Position numbers and translations under genes: made by a program. Shown here piece by piece: positions 33,077-41,385 of a DNA stretch of 48,241 bases; the first letter of the stretch is position 1, and each line of letters opens with the position of its first letter. The notes under the pieces were generated by a model that was not told the origin of the DNA, made no database searches, and saw only the letters and a program-made list of their open reading frames with translations. Origin of the DNA: a bacterium (GTDB taxonomy: Bacteria > JACRDZ01 > JAQUKH01); assembly GCA_040754625.1 (NCBI GenBank), contig JBFMCF010000128.1:1-48241 (forward strand), in the 5' to 3' direction.

Positions 33077-34006
33077 TTATGTATTAAACAACTGTTCCAT
33101 GCTTAAATACCGCTCGCCGGTATCGGGCAAAATCACAACAACGATCTTGCCTTTTCCTAAATCTTTTGCGACTTTCAACGCGGCAAAAACGGCGGCACCG
33201 GCGGAAATTCCAACAAAAAGGCCCTCTTCCGCGCAAAGACGCCTTGAGGTTTTAAACGCGTCAGTATCATTGACTTTAATTATTTCATCAATTATTTTCT
33301 GGTTTAAAACTGCGGGGACAAAACCCGCGCCTATCCCCTGGATTTTATGGGGCCCGGGTTTTCCTCCTGAAAGAACAGGTGAATTTTCAGGCTCCACGGC
33401 CACTAACTTCGCGTTGATTCCGTTCTTCCGAAGGACCTCTCCTACCCCTGTCAATGTCCCGCCTGTTCCTACACCCGCGACAAACGCGTCAATTTTACCG
33501 CCTGTCGCTTCAATAATTTCTTTTGCTGTTGTTTTCCTGTGTATTTCGGGATTTGCGGGATTTTCAAACTGGTTTGGAAGAAAACTGTCTTTTATTTCTT
33601 TCGCGAGTTCCTTGGCCCTTTTCACGGCCCCGGACATCCCCTCCGGCCCGGGCGTCAAAACAATCTCCGCGCCAAAAGCGGTCAAAATCCTCCTTCGTTC
33701 AATACTCATTGTTTCCGGCATAGTCAATATCAGCCGGTAACCTTTTACCGCTGACACCATGGCAAGCCCGATTCCCGTGTTACCGCTTGTAGGCTCGATG
33801 ATCACCGACCCTTTTTTTAAAAACCCTATTTTTTCCGCGTCTTCAACCATAGAAAGGCAAATTCTGTCTTTTACCGAACTTGCCGGGTTGAAACATTCCA
33901 ACTTGCCATAAATAGATGCCATCCCGTCTTCAACGATTTTGTTTAACTGGACCATCGGTGTATCGCCGATTAATTCCAGAATATTACCGGCTATTTTTTT
34001 TGGCAT
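33077..34006 (-). CDS. cysK: Cysteine synthase A
   Basis: A 309-residue PLP enzyme converting O-acetylserine and sulfide to cysteine. [10 protein letters not shown] contains the Schiff-base Lys, [11 protein letters not shown] binds PLP phosphate, and [15 protein letters not shown] plus DTGERYLS complete the family signature. AGGAGAT lies before the ATG. It is downstream of the DUF39 gene, separated by a palindromic repeat, and followed by a terminator; both likely act in sulfur amino-acid synthesis. Confidence 0.95.
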   Translation of the reverse strand: MPKKIAGNILELIGDTPMVQLNKIVEDGMASIYGKLECFNPASSVKDRICLSMVEDAEKIGFLKKGSVIIEPTSGNTGIGLAMVSAVKGYRLILTMPETMSIERRRILTAFGAEIVLTPGPEGMSGAVKRAKELAKEIKDSFLPNQFENPANPEIHRKTTAKEIIEATGGKIDAFVAGVGTGGTLTGVGEVLRKNGINAKLVAVEPENSPVLSGGKPGPHKIQGIGAGFVPAVLNQKIIDEIIKVNDTDAFKTSRRLCAEEGLFVGISAGAAVFAALKVAKDLGKGKIVVVILPDTGERYLSMEQLFNT

Positions 34007-34024
34007 AAAATCTCCTGTAAAATC

Positions 34025-34053
34025 TGTAAGGGCGGGTTTAAAACCCGGCCATA
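34025..34053. repeat. Palindromic repeat, second copy of the nadD element
   Basis: Begins gtaagggcgggtttaaaacc and ends gccatac; about four fifths of positions match the element in nadD at 6475-6503. GGGTTT/AAACCC are the inverted arms. Lies between the DUF39 and cysK genes. Confidence 0.75.
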
Positions 34054-34068
34054 CTTAGTGCTCTGGGT

Positions 34069-35244
34069 TTATTCAAACGGCCGTTCAATCAGCGGTTTGA
34101 ATTTATCGTTTAAATCAAGTGTCCTCGCTGGCGCACTCAAAAAGAACCTGCCTTCTCTTATCCAGCTTTGCAAAACACCTGCTATTTCTCTTGCCATCGC
34201 GTAACTTGAAAGCGGCACGGTGGGAACTTCCCTGCCTTTAAATGTAATTTTTCCGCTTTTTAACTGGGCGTAATTGACTTCCCCGTGAGACTGGGCTACA
34301 CCCTGCGGATAATCGCGGCTGTAATCGACTATCTGGGTATAAATATCCTTATCCGGAATTGCCGCGTATTTTAAGATTTCCTCGCTGAGTATAGGTATCG
34401 GGATTCCTATGCCCACAATAATAGTAGTGCCGTATTTTACGAAAGTCGCACCTTTTAGATAGCGGGTACTCATTTCCTTAAGATTCCCGACCACCGCTAT
34501 GGTTCCAGCCGGGCTCCGCGGCACTCCGTTTTCTCCCCTTTTAGCTGTAGGACTGTGTTGTGTTCCTTCCCAGTAAACATAGCCTTGAGCGCCTGCAAGG
34601 AAAATCCTTGTACCGATACCGATTGTTTTATAAAAAGGGTCTTTTAGAAGCGGGCTCAACTGCCCCGCGCTGCAGTAATTCGCGTTACCGGCGTTTCCCT
34701 TTAAAGTCCCCATGTATGTATATATGGTTTTTTCTCCTAAATTAATCGCGCAGTTATAATTCTGGTATGAATTCCTCGGATTGGTAAGCACTGCCTGGTT
34801 TATGTCTTTAAGGTTAACCAGTGTCTTCAATTCCTTTCTCGGATAGCAGTCTGTTCCATACGCGATAGCTTTTAATTTTACGTCTTTGCCCGCTAACAAA
34901 TCTTCGATGACATGGCCGCCGCCGTATTCAAATGTCCCGGGGTCGCTGTCAGGAATTTCCGTGGCGCCGATGTAAAGGTCTACAGCCGCCAATCCCGCGT
35001 AAGCGTTTATATCATTCAGCCATGCTTTTTGAATTTTTATTTTAGGTTTTGAATGGCCAATATTCAAAAAGGCCCCGCTTGAACACATTGGGCCGAAAGT
35101 CCCTGTGGTAACAACATCAACTTCCTGCGCTGTTTTCTTTAAACCCTTTTCTTCCACCATTGAAATAACTTCTTCCGCGGTCACTACCACCGCCTTTTTC
35201 TGCCTGATTTTCTCATTAATCTCTTCATAGGTTTTTGTTGACAT
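34069..35244 (-). CDS. DUF39/homocysteine biosynthesis protein (aspartate-semialdehyde sulfurtransferase-like)
   Basis: A 391-residue protein with TTGTFGPMCSSGAFLNIGH (conserved Cys), DSDPGTFEYGGGHVIEDL, GNAGNANYCSAGQLSPLL and QGYVYWEGTQHSPT, as in PF01837 proteins. In methanogens the DUF39 protein with a ferredoxin partner makes homocysteine from aspartate semialdehyde and sulfide. No ferredoxin/NIL domain is fused or adjacent here; the neighbour is cysK. An AAGGAG site 7 nt upstream confirms the ATG. Function by homology, partner unknown. Confidence 0.88.
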   Translation of the reverse strand: MSTKTYEEINEKIRQKKAVVVTAEEVISMVEEKGLKKTAQEVDVVTTGTFGPMCSSGAFLNIGHSKPKIKIQKAWLNDINAYAGLAAVDLYIGATEIPDSDPGTFEYGGGHVIEDLLAGKDVKLKAIAYGTDCYPRKELKTLVNLKDINQAVLTNPRNSYQNYNCAINLGEKTIYTYMGTLKGNAGNANYCSAGQLSPLLKDPFYKTIGIGTRIFLAGAQGYVYWEGTQHSPTAKRGENGVPRSPAGTIAVVGNLKEMSTRYLKGATFVKYGTTIIVGIGIPIPILSEEILKYAAIPDKDIYTQIVDYSRDYPQGVAQSHGEVNYAQLKSGKITFKGREVPTVPLSSYAMAREIAGVLQSWIREGRFFLSAPARTLDLNDKFKPLIERPFE

Positions 35245-35306
35245 ATTTGTACTCCTTATTAAATTATTAAAAGTATCAAAGTATATTAACTATATCAATT
35301 TTGTAT

Positions 35307-35336
35307 AGTTTAACACGATATAAAAAACCCTGTCAA
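35307..35336 (-). promoter_or_regulatory. Candidate promoter for the DUF39-cysK unit
   Basis: Reading leftward: TTGACA (35331-35336), 18-nt spacer, TGT-TAAACT (-10 at 35307-35312 with an extended TG). It lies about 60 bp before the ATG. Confidence 0.5.
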
Positions 35337-35360
35337 GTGTTTTTTACTTAAAGGCTTAGT

Positions 35361-35397
35361 AAAAAAAATAGAGGCATATCCTTAAAAGATATGCCTC
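35361..35397 (-). terminator. Terminator downstream of btuB
   Basis: A perfect 10-bp stem GAGGCATATC/GATATGCCTC (35371-35380, 35388-35397, 7-nt loop) followed on the minus strand by eight T. It closes the separate btuB transcription unit. Confidence 0.88.
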
Positions 35398-35439
35398 CAC
35401 TCTGAAACCCGGATAATCCACAACGAGCCGAACATCCGG

Positions 35440-37398
35440 TTAATAATTTATCTTAATACCGCCGTAAAAAGATGAACCGGGTGTCCCGTACCCTTTAGCT
35501 TCTTCATATTTCCTGTCAAAAATATTATCGGCCTTTGCAAACATTTCAAAATTCCCGATTATTAAATATGACACAGAAACATTAAGCAATTCGAAACTAT
35601 CAAGGACTACCTTTTGCGCCGGAAATACAGAGGTATCCCTGTCATCTCTTTTCCCTGTATATGAATAATTAACATTTAATATGCCGTTTTTGTTAAAATT
35701 ATAGGCCGCGCCTATTCCATATTTGTATTTCGGCCTTCTTAACAGATTTTCATCTTTTACCAAATTTTTAGCATCTAAGTGCATGCCATTGATATTGACT
35801 GTTAAATTATTTACTAATTTAAGCATGCAATTCAATTCCAGCCCTTTTGTTTCCGCCTCTGAAATATTTTTATATTTAGATGCCGCTAAATCATAATCAA
35901 TCAAATCAGAAAAATCATTTGAAAAATAAACTAAATCAAAAAATATCCTTTCATCCAGAAAATTCTGTTCAATTCCCGCGTCCCACCCCTTTGTCTTTTC
36001 AGGATTGAGGTTTTCATCTCCGTAAGAGGAATAAAGTTGGTAAAGCGAAGGTGATTTGAAACCGGTGGCATAACTGGCTTTTAACTTGCTCCCTTTAGAA
36101 TCCAGAACAACCCCGGGTGCAATTCTATAGGTAAGCTTCGAACCAAATTTATCACGGCTGTCAAATCTCGTTCCAAAATTAACAAAATATTTATCATTAA
36201 AAACATCTTGATTTTGAAGGTAAACCGCCTTGTTTCCGGACGTCTTCAGGGAAAAATCAGAGGTAAACGGGCCCCATGAGCTTTCCGAATAGGAGGTTGA
36301 TTTTCCTCTTTCTTCCTCATATTCCAGCCCGATTAAAAAATTATTTTTTGAAGCGAATAACATATTATGCTGCCAGTCAATTTTCCGGATTTGCGAAGAA
36401 TAAAAATCGTCTAAAAAATCATCCGGGTTTGCAGGGTCCTTTTCGTTTTTGTACGTCCTGTTATGCCGGGAAAATGAAATGTTAATATTTTGTTCCCCGT
36501 CTTTCACGAGCGCGGGTATTGAGCTTTTTAAACCCGCGTAAAACTCTTTGGTTTTACCCGTATAATTTACATCATCCTTACCCTGTCCACCGCCGTTATC
36601 AAGATCCTGGACAGCATCAATATATTTCAGAACCAAATCCGTATTAATGCCGTCTCCTGATGTAAACCCGAATTTTAAACTCCCTGACGTATTTCTATAT
36701 CCGTCTTTTTCCGTGTTTCCATATTGTTCTCCCGCGGATGAAATACCCTCGGTATCGATACGGGAAATTCCGAATGAATATCTGAATTTCCCGATTGCAT
36801 CTTCTATTCCAAAAGATTCGCGGAATGTTTTAAATGAACCGGCCGCCGCATTTAAAACGTTTTTTTTTCCCGTCCCCTTTTTTGTGATTATATTAATAAC
36901 GCCCCCTATGGCATCTGAACCGTAAATCGGACTCTGGGGTCCGCGTATAATCTCGATTTTTTCAATATTCTCCAGTGTCAGGTTGCTCATATTATATGAA
37001 CGTCCCATGGATATCGGGTCATTCATTTCAATGCCGTCAATCATTATCAAGGTATGCTCGGTATTTGCCCCGCGGATAAATAAAGAGGCGTTCCCGCCGA
37101 AACTGCCAGTCTGGGCAATAGTTATACCGGGAATATTTTTTAACACCTCGACAACATTTGTTTCTTTTTTATCCTCAATTTCACCGGATGTAATTACTGT
37201 ATATGAACTTGCGACAAGCTTCCTCGGAGTGGCTGTCCTGTTGGCTGTAACAATTTCTTCCATACTTGTAATTCTGCACTGGACATCGCTTTCTTTGACC
37301 CTGATTGTCCAAGTTTCATAATCTTCATCCTGGGCCGATACAATATTAAAAAATATAACAAACAAATAAACAAAAATAACAGAAATAATTCTTTTCAT
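35440..37398 (-). CDS. btuB: TonB-dependent outer-membrane receptor, BtuB-like
   Basis: About 652 residues. Start 37398 (MKRIISVIF) gives a signal peptide to about residue 23 (IVSAQD) and has AAAGGAAAAG upstream. The plug domain follows: TSGEIEDKKETNVVEVLKNIPGI, RGANTEHTLIMIDGIEMNDP, IEIIRGPQSPIYGSDAIGGVINIITKKG; the rest is a beta barrel ending in an aromatic-rich strand (GGIKINY). Cobalamin specificity is inferred from the riboswitch in its leader and the adjacent btuFCD. Confidence 0.9.
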   Translation of the reverse strand: MKRIISVIFVYLFVIFFNIVSAQDEDYETWTIRVKESDVQCRITSMEEIVTANRTATPRKLVASSYTVITSGEIEDKKETNVVEVLKNIPGITIAQTGSFGGNASLFIRGANTEHTLIMIDGIEMNDPISMGRSYNMSNLTLENIEKIEIIRGPQSPIYGSDAIGGVINIITKKGTGKKNVLNAAAGSFKTFRESFGIEDAIGKFRYSFGISRIDTEGISSAGEQYGNTEKDGYRNTSGSLKFGFTSGDGINTDLVLKYIDAVQDLDNGGGQGKDDVNYTGKTKEFYAGLKSSIPALVKDGEQNINISFSRHNRTYKNEKDPANPDDFLDDFYSSQIRKIDWQHNMLFASKNNFLIGLEYEEERGKSTSYSESSWGPFTSDFSLKTSGNKAVYLQNQDVFNDKYFVNFGTRFDSRDKFGSKLTYRIAPGVVLDSKGSKLKASYATGFKSPSLYQLYSSYGDENLNPEKTKGWDAGIEQNFLDERIFFDLVYFSNDFSDLIDYDLAASKYKNISEAETKGLELNCMLKLVNNLTVNINGMHLDAKNLVKDENLLRRPKYKYGIGAAYNFNKNGILNVNYSYTGKRDDRDTSVFPAQKVVLDSFELLNVSVSYLIIGNFEMFAKADNIFDRKYEEAKGYGTPGSSFYGGIKINY

Positions 37399-37433
37399 CT
37401 TTTCCTTTCTTCTCCCGTGAGAATACATTCCAT

Positions 37434-37540
37434 AACAGGCAATCGTCCGGGCTAACCCGCCTCAGGCAGGTATTACCGTTGCAGGGCAGCGTTCCGAATT
37501 TCCGACACAGGCGGATCACGGAGACTTCCTTTGCCTATTT
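37434..37540 (-). promoter_or_regulatory. Cobalamin riboswitch upstream of btuB
   Basis: On the minus strand AGGCAA at the 5' end pairs with TTGCCT at the 3' end (P1). Between them are AAAGGAAG, a GTGTCGGAAATTCGG stem region, the core CGCTGCCCTGCAACGGTAA and the CCGGACGATTGCCTG 3' box, each in the order of the cobalamin riboswitch. Interior hairpins ACCTGCCTGAGGCGGGT and GATCCGCCTGTGTCGGA look like palindromic elements rather than typical riboswitch arms. It leads into the btuB ATG about 35 nt later. Confidence 0.8.
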
Positions 37541-37595
37541 GGTTTAGTTTAGTAAATATTTATTATTAACATATACTTCGACAACAAATTATAAA

Positions 37596-38429
37596 TTACA
37601 TATCTTCACCTCCTTCAAATCCGGACTCCCCTTTCTTATTATTAACATTATTATTTTCTGAAACCAAAAATACATACGGTTTTTTTGATACCGGATTTTT
37701 TTCAACAAGAACCATAGTTTTATAAACCTCTTCGATAGTCTGGTAGGTTAAAACTTCCTCCGGCATCCCAATTTTGTGTATCTTTCCGTTATTAAAAAGC
37801 ATCAGCCTGCCGCAGTATTCAGACGCCAGGTTCAGGTCATGTAAAACAATAATTACCGTAATGCCTCGTTCCCTGTTCATTCTTTTAATCAAATCCATAA
37901 TCCTTACCTGATGCGCTATATCAAGCTGATTTGTAGGTTCATCCAGAAGAAGCAATCTGGGCTCCTGGCAAAGTGACCTTGCGATACAAGCCAGATGTCT
38001 TTCTCCTCCGCTTAAACTTCCTAAAGTCCTGTTTCTGAATTTTAAGGTGTCTGTTATTTCCATAACATCGCAGGCAATTTTTTCGTCATGCCGTGTTTCA
38101 AAAAACTGAAATTTTTTTCTATGCGGGATCCTTCCCAGAAACACGAATTCTTCAACTGTCATCATTAAATCCATATTCGCATTTTGAGAAACCACGGAAA
38201 TATTTTTTGCCAATTCCATGCAAGACATTTTATTTATATCAAATCCATCTAATAAAATACTTCCCCGCACGGGATTTACAATTTTCGTTATCGCGCGAAA
38301 AAATGTGGTCTTTCCGGAACCATTCGGTCCTATAACTCCAAAAAATTCACTTTCGTCCATTTCAAAATCGACATCCTGTAGAATTATTTTATTTTCATAC
38401 CCGCAGGTTAAATTCCTGATTTCGAGCAT
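37596..38429 (-). CDS. btuD: ABC transporter ATPase for corrinoid/siderophore uptake (BtuD-type)
   Basis: A 277-residue ATPase: Walker A GPNGSGKTT, LSGGERHLACIARSL signature, Walker B LLLLDEPTN and the His switch VLHDLN. The family is FepC/BtuD. A C-terminal Asn/Gly/Glu-rich tail follows the core. An AGAGGAGA site precedes the ATG. It follows btuC. Confidence 0.93.
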   Translation of the reverse strand: MLEIRNLTCGYENKIILQDVDFEMDESEFFGVIGPNGSGKTTFFRAITKIVNPVRGSILLDGFDINKMSCMELAKNISVVSQNANMDLMMTVEEFVFLGRIPHRKKFQFFETRHDEKIACDVMEITDTLKFRNRTLGSLSGGERHLACIARSLCQEPRLLLLDEPTNQLDIAHQVRIMDLIKRMNRERGITVIIVLHDLNLASEYCGRLMLFNNGKIHKIGMPEEVLTYQTIEEVYKTMVLVEKNPVSKKPYVFLVSENNNVNNKKGESGFEGGEDM

Positions 38430-38512
38430 ATATCTCCTCTCTGAATGACCAAAAAACCGAAGAATTTAAAAACTTTTAAATTTTATACTTTTTCTGTCCT
38501 TTCGTTTTTTCG

Positions 38513-39520
38513 TTATTCAGTTCTTTGCATCCCGGCAAAAACATATATAAAAAGGCCTCCGCCTATAATACCTGTTATAACTCCTACCGGCAGTTCCAAC
38601 GGCGAAATTACGGTTCTTGCCAAAGTATCGCACAAAATAAGAAACGCTCCCCCGGCAAGATATGATGATACAAGAACTATCCTGAAGTCCCTGCCGGCAA
38701 TTAACCGTACCAGGTGCGGGATTACAAGCCCCACAAAACCTATTGTCCCCGCAATTGATACGCATGCGCCGACAAGGATTGATGTAAGCAAAAATAAATA
38801 TTTTTTAACCTTTTCCGTATCTATTCCCAAATGGCGGGCATCCTCTTCTCCCAAAACAAAAGCATTTAAATCAGCGGAATAAAAGTATGATATTACAAGC
38901 CCCAGGAAAGAAACCAAAGCCATTAAATAAATTAAATCCCAGTTTGTCTCATCAAGGGAACCCATCATCCAAAAAATAATCTTCTGCAAATCTTCACTGC
39001 GCGAAACCGCCATTAAAAACATCAGGAGAGACGATGATATAAAACTTACCATTATGCCGTAAAGCAGTAAATCATGAATTTTTACAATACCTTTTTTCGA
39101 ACTTAACAGATAAAGACAAAAAATTATTAATCCCGCGCCAATAAAGCCTGAGAAAGGCAGTGTCCAAAACCCCGCCATTTTGTTTATTTTAAAGATAATA
39201 TTTAAACACACGCCGAGCGCCGCACCGCCTGAAATTCCCAGCGTATACGGTTCAACCAGAGGGTTTCTGAACATTCCCTGGAGTATTACACCGCTAAGGC
39301 TTAACGCTGAACCCGCGGCAAAACCCAGTATAATGCGCGGGAGGCGGATATCAAAAATAATGCTGTATTCAGTTGTATTCTCTCTTGTGAAAAGCAAAGA
39401 AAATATTTTGCCAAAAGGTATTTCTGCCGAACCTGTAAAAAGAGAAAATATCCCTGCCGATACGGCAAAAACACTTAATAAAAAAATGTAAAAAGACCAA
39501 TTTATTAATTTTTTATTCAT
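38513..39520 (-). CDS. btuC: ABC transporter permease for corrinoid uptake (BtuC-type)
   Basis: A 335-residue permease with about ten TM helices: LPRIILGFAAGSALSLSGVILQGMFRNPLVEPYTLGISGGAALG, the classic FecCD/BtuC opening, and GTIGFVGLVIPHLVRLIAGRDFR, the coupling helix region. Partners are the BtuF-like and BtuD-like proteins on either side. It sits 19 bp after the btuF stop. Confidence 0.93.
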   Translation of the reverse strand: MNKKLINWSFYIFLLSVFAVSAGIFSLFTGSAEIPFGKIFSLLFTRENTTEYSIIFDIRLPRIILGFAAGSALSLSGVILQGMFRNPLVEPYTLGISGGAALGVCLNIIFKINKMAGFWTLPFSGFIGAGLIIFCLYLLSSKKGIVKIHDLLLYGIMVSFISSSLLMFLMAVSRSEDLQKIIFWMMGSLDETNWDLIYLMALVSFLGLVISYFYSADLNAFVLGEEDARHLGIDTEKVKKYLFLLTSILVGACVSIAGTIGFVGLVIPHLVRLIAGRDFRIVLVSSYLAGGAFLILCDTLARTVISPLELPVGVITGIIGGGLFIYVFAGMQRTE

Positions 39521-39538
39521 GATAATTAAAAATTCATC

Positions 39539-40453
39539 TTACTTAGACTTTAACTCCCCCTGCCCCCTTTTTAAAAAAGAGGGGATTGGGGGAGTTGTTT
39601 TTTTCAGTTTCGGATTTAGAGTTTTAATCTCCGGATGCAATAATTCCGCTATAAATTTTAGAGTTTCAGGAAATGTTACAGGTGTCGGGCTGCAAAGCGC
39701 ATATGAATCAATAATAAAAATTTTCTTATTTTTTACTGCCTGAAGCATGCTGTATTTTTCCCATTCTTTTTTTTCCTCTTCGCCTGTAATCCCCATGTCT
39801 GAAATCAAAATCACGCAAGGATCATTCTTCAGAAGCTCTTCTCTTGAATAAAGCCCGCTTTTTAAGCCTTTTGTTATATTTATTCCATTCGCAAATTCAA
39901 TAAAATCATTGCCAAACATATCGCCGGTTAACGCGAATAAGGGTTTTGAACCTAACTGGACAAAAACACTTGTTTTCCTGGTACCTCTGACTTTTGTTTT
40001 TAGTAAATCCACCTTTTTTTTTGAATCGCTGATAATCTCTTTGGCTTCTTTTTCTCTCTCCGCTATTTTCCCAAGTTTTAAAAAATTCCCGCACAGTTCT
40101 TCATAATTTTTTGCCAGAGGGAAAACAACAACATTCACACCCACTTCGGCAAGTTTTTTGACGGCGTTCACATCCGTTAAATTTGACGCCAGTACATAAT
40201 CGGGTTTAAGGCTCATAATTTTTTCAAGATTAACCTCCATTACAGTCCCTACACGTTCAATCCTGTCCTCTGCTTTGCAGTAAACCGTGCACCCGATAAG
40301 TTTATCCGGAACATTCAAAAGATAAAGTTCATCAGTCAATACCGGCGCCAAAGATATTATTCTTAATGGGTTCCCTGAAAAATTTCCCTGCTGAAAAACA
40401 AAAAATACAAATAAAATCAAGACTAAAACTTTTCTTATTTTTTTAAAATCCAT
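39539..40453 (-). CDS. btuF: Periplasmic corrinoid-binding protein (BtuF-type)
   Basis: A ~304-residue ABC solute-binding protein. The start at 40453 (MDFKKIR) gives a signal peptide; no RBS is visible for this or the alternative at 40471. It has RIISLAPVLTDELYLL, the class III binding-protein opening, KPDYVLASNLTDVNAVKKL, and LLKNDPCVILISD. The C-terminal 15 residues (TPPIPSFLKRGQGEL) are encoded by a long palindromic repeat and are foreign to the family. The gene starts inside the end of cbiB. Confidence 0.88.
   Translation of the reverse strand: MDFKKIRKVLVLILFVFFVFQQGNFSGNPLRIISLAPVLTDELYLLNVPDKLIGCTVYCKAEDRIERVGTVMEVNLEKIMSLKPDYVLASNLTDVNAVKKLAEVGVNVVVFPLAKNYEELCGNFLKLGKIAEREKEAKEIISDSKKKVDLLKTKVRGTRKTSVFVQLGSKPLFALTGDMFGNDFIEFANGINITKGLKSGLYSREELLKNDPCVILISDMGITGEEEKKEWEKYSMLQAVKNKKIFIIDSYALCSPTPVTFPETLKFIAELLHPEIKTLNPKLKKTTPPIPSFLKRGQGELKSK
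39552..39596. repeat. 45-bp palindromic element forming the btuF C-terminus
   Basis: AACTCCCCC (39552-39560) pairs with GGGGGAGTT (39588-39596); inside, CCCCCTTTTT pairs with AAAAAGAGGGG. It would fold as one long hairpin and encodes TPPIPSFLKRGQGEL in the btuF frame. No T-run follows, so it is not a typical terminator. Confidence 0.85.
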
Positions 40454-41385
40454 AATAAAAATAGTCCGCATGACAGGAACAAACCGGAGGAAATATACGC
40501 TATAAAAATACTCTCTTTTATATGTTTTTTATCCAACGAATTTATCCCGTCTCCGATAAATGGTTTTGTAATACTTACGGAATTGTAAAAATTTGCTCCG
40601 CCCAATCTTACTCCTAAAGCTCCTGCGACTGCCGCTTCCGGTATTCCGCTGTTTGGGCTCGGATTTTTATCGCCGTCTCTTCTTATAATTTTCCATGAAT
40701 TAAACATATTTTTTCCCGCCAAAAAACCTGCTAAAGGCAGAAATAAAAGCGACAATCTCGCCGGTATATAATTCGCGGCATCATCAACTCTCGCAGAAAA
40801 CCACCCGAAATCCCTGTATCTTTCATTTTTATAACCGACCATTGAATCCAGTGTATTAACTGCCTTATAAGCCAAAGCTAAAGGTGCGCCGCCAATAAAA
40901 GCGTAAAAAAGAGGGGAAATTATACCATCTACGATATTCTCCGAGACAGTTTCAACAGCCGCCCTTATGATCTCCTTTTCATCCAGGTTACCCGTATCTC
41001 TCCCGACAATTTTACCCAGCCTCTCACGTGCTGATTTTATATTATTATTTTCCAATTCATCATAAACGGACATGCTTTCATCTTTCAAATCCTTTATTGA
41101 CAGAGCTGTATACACGCAAAAAACAGAAAAAACCAGGCCCAAATTTTTATTTATTGAATAAAGATATTTATCAATAAAATATACTGACAAATAAACGCCG
41201 CCGGCAATTAAAATATTAAAAATGACACCCGCGGTTTTTTCGTTTTTTATCAATTTACGCATGACCGGTTCCAATTTACCTGCTGTAAAACCGATGCCTT
41301 TTACCGGGTGAGGCAGCCATCCCGGATCGCCGAATATCAAATCCAATATGTAGGCTAAAATAACAATATTTATCCTTTCAATCAT
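40435..41385 (-). CDS. cbiB: Adenosylcobinamide-phosphate synthase (CbiB/CobD)
   Basis: A 316-residue membrane enzyme attaching aminopropanol phosphate to adenosylcobyric acid. YILDLIFGDPGWLPHPVKGIG, RDTGNLDEKEIIRAAVETVSENIVDGIISPLFYAF, LAYKAVNTLDSMVGYKNERYRDFGW, SPNSGIPEAAVAGALGVRLGG are family signatures. The ATG overlaps the cobQ stop by 4 bases. Confidence 0.95.
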   Translation of the reverse strand: MIERINIVILAYILDLIFGDPGWLPHPVKGIGFTAGKLEPVMRKLIKNEKTAGVIFNILIAGGVYLSVYFIDKYLYSINKNLGLVFSVFCVYTALSIKDLKDESMSVYDELENNNIKSARERLGKIVGRDTGNLDEKEIIRAAVETVSENIVDGIISPLFYAFIGGAPLALAYKAVNTLDSMVGYKNERYRDFGWFSARVDDAANYIPARLSLLFLPLAGFLAGKNMFNSWKIIRRDGDKNPSPNSGIPEAAVAGALGVRLGGANFYNSVSITKPFIGDGINSLDKKHIKESIFIAYISSGLFLSCGLFLLWILKK

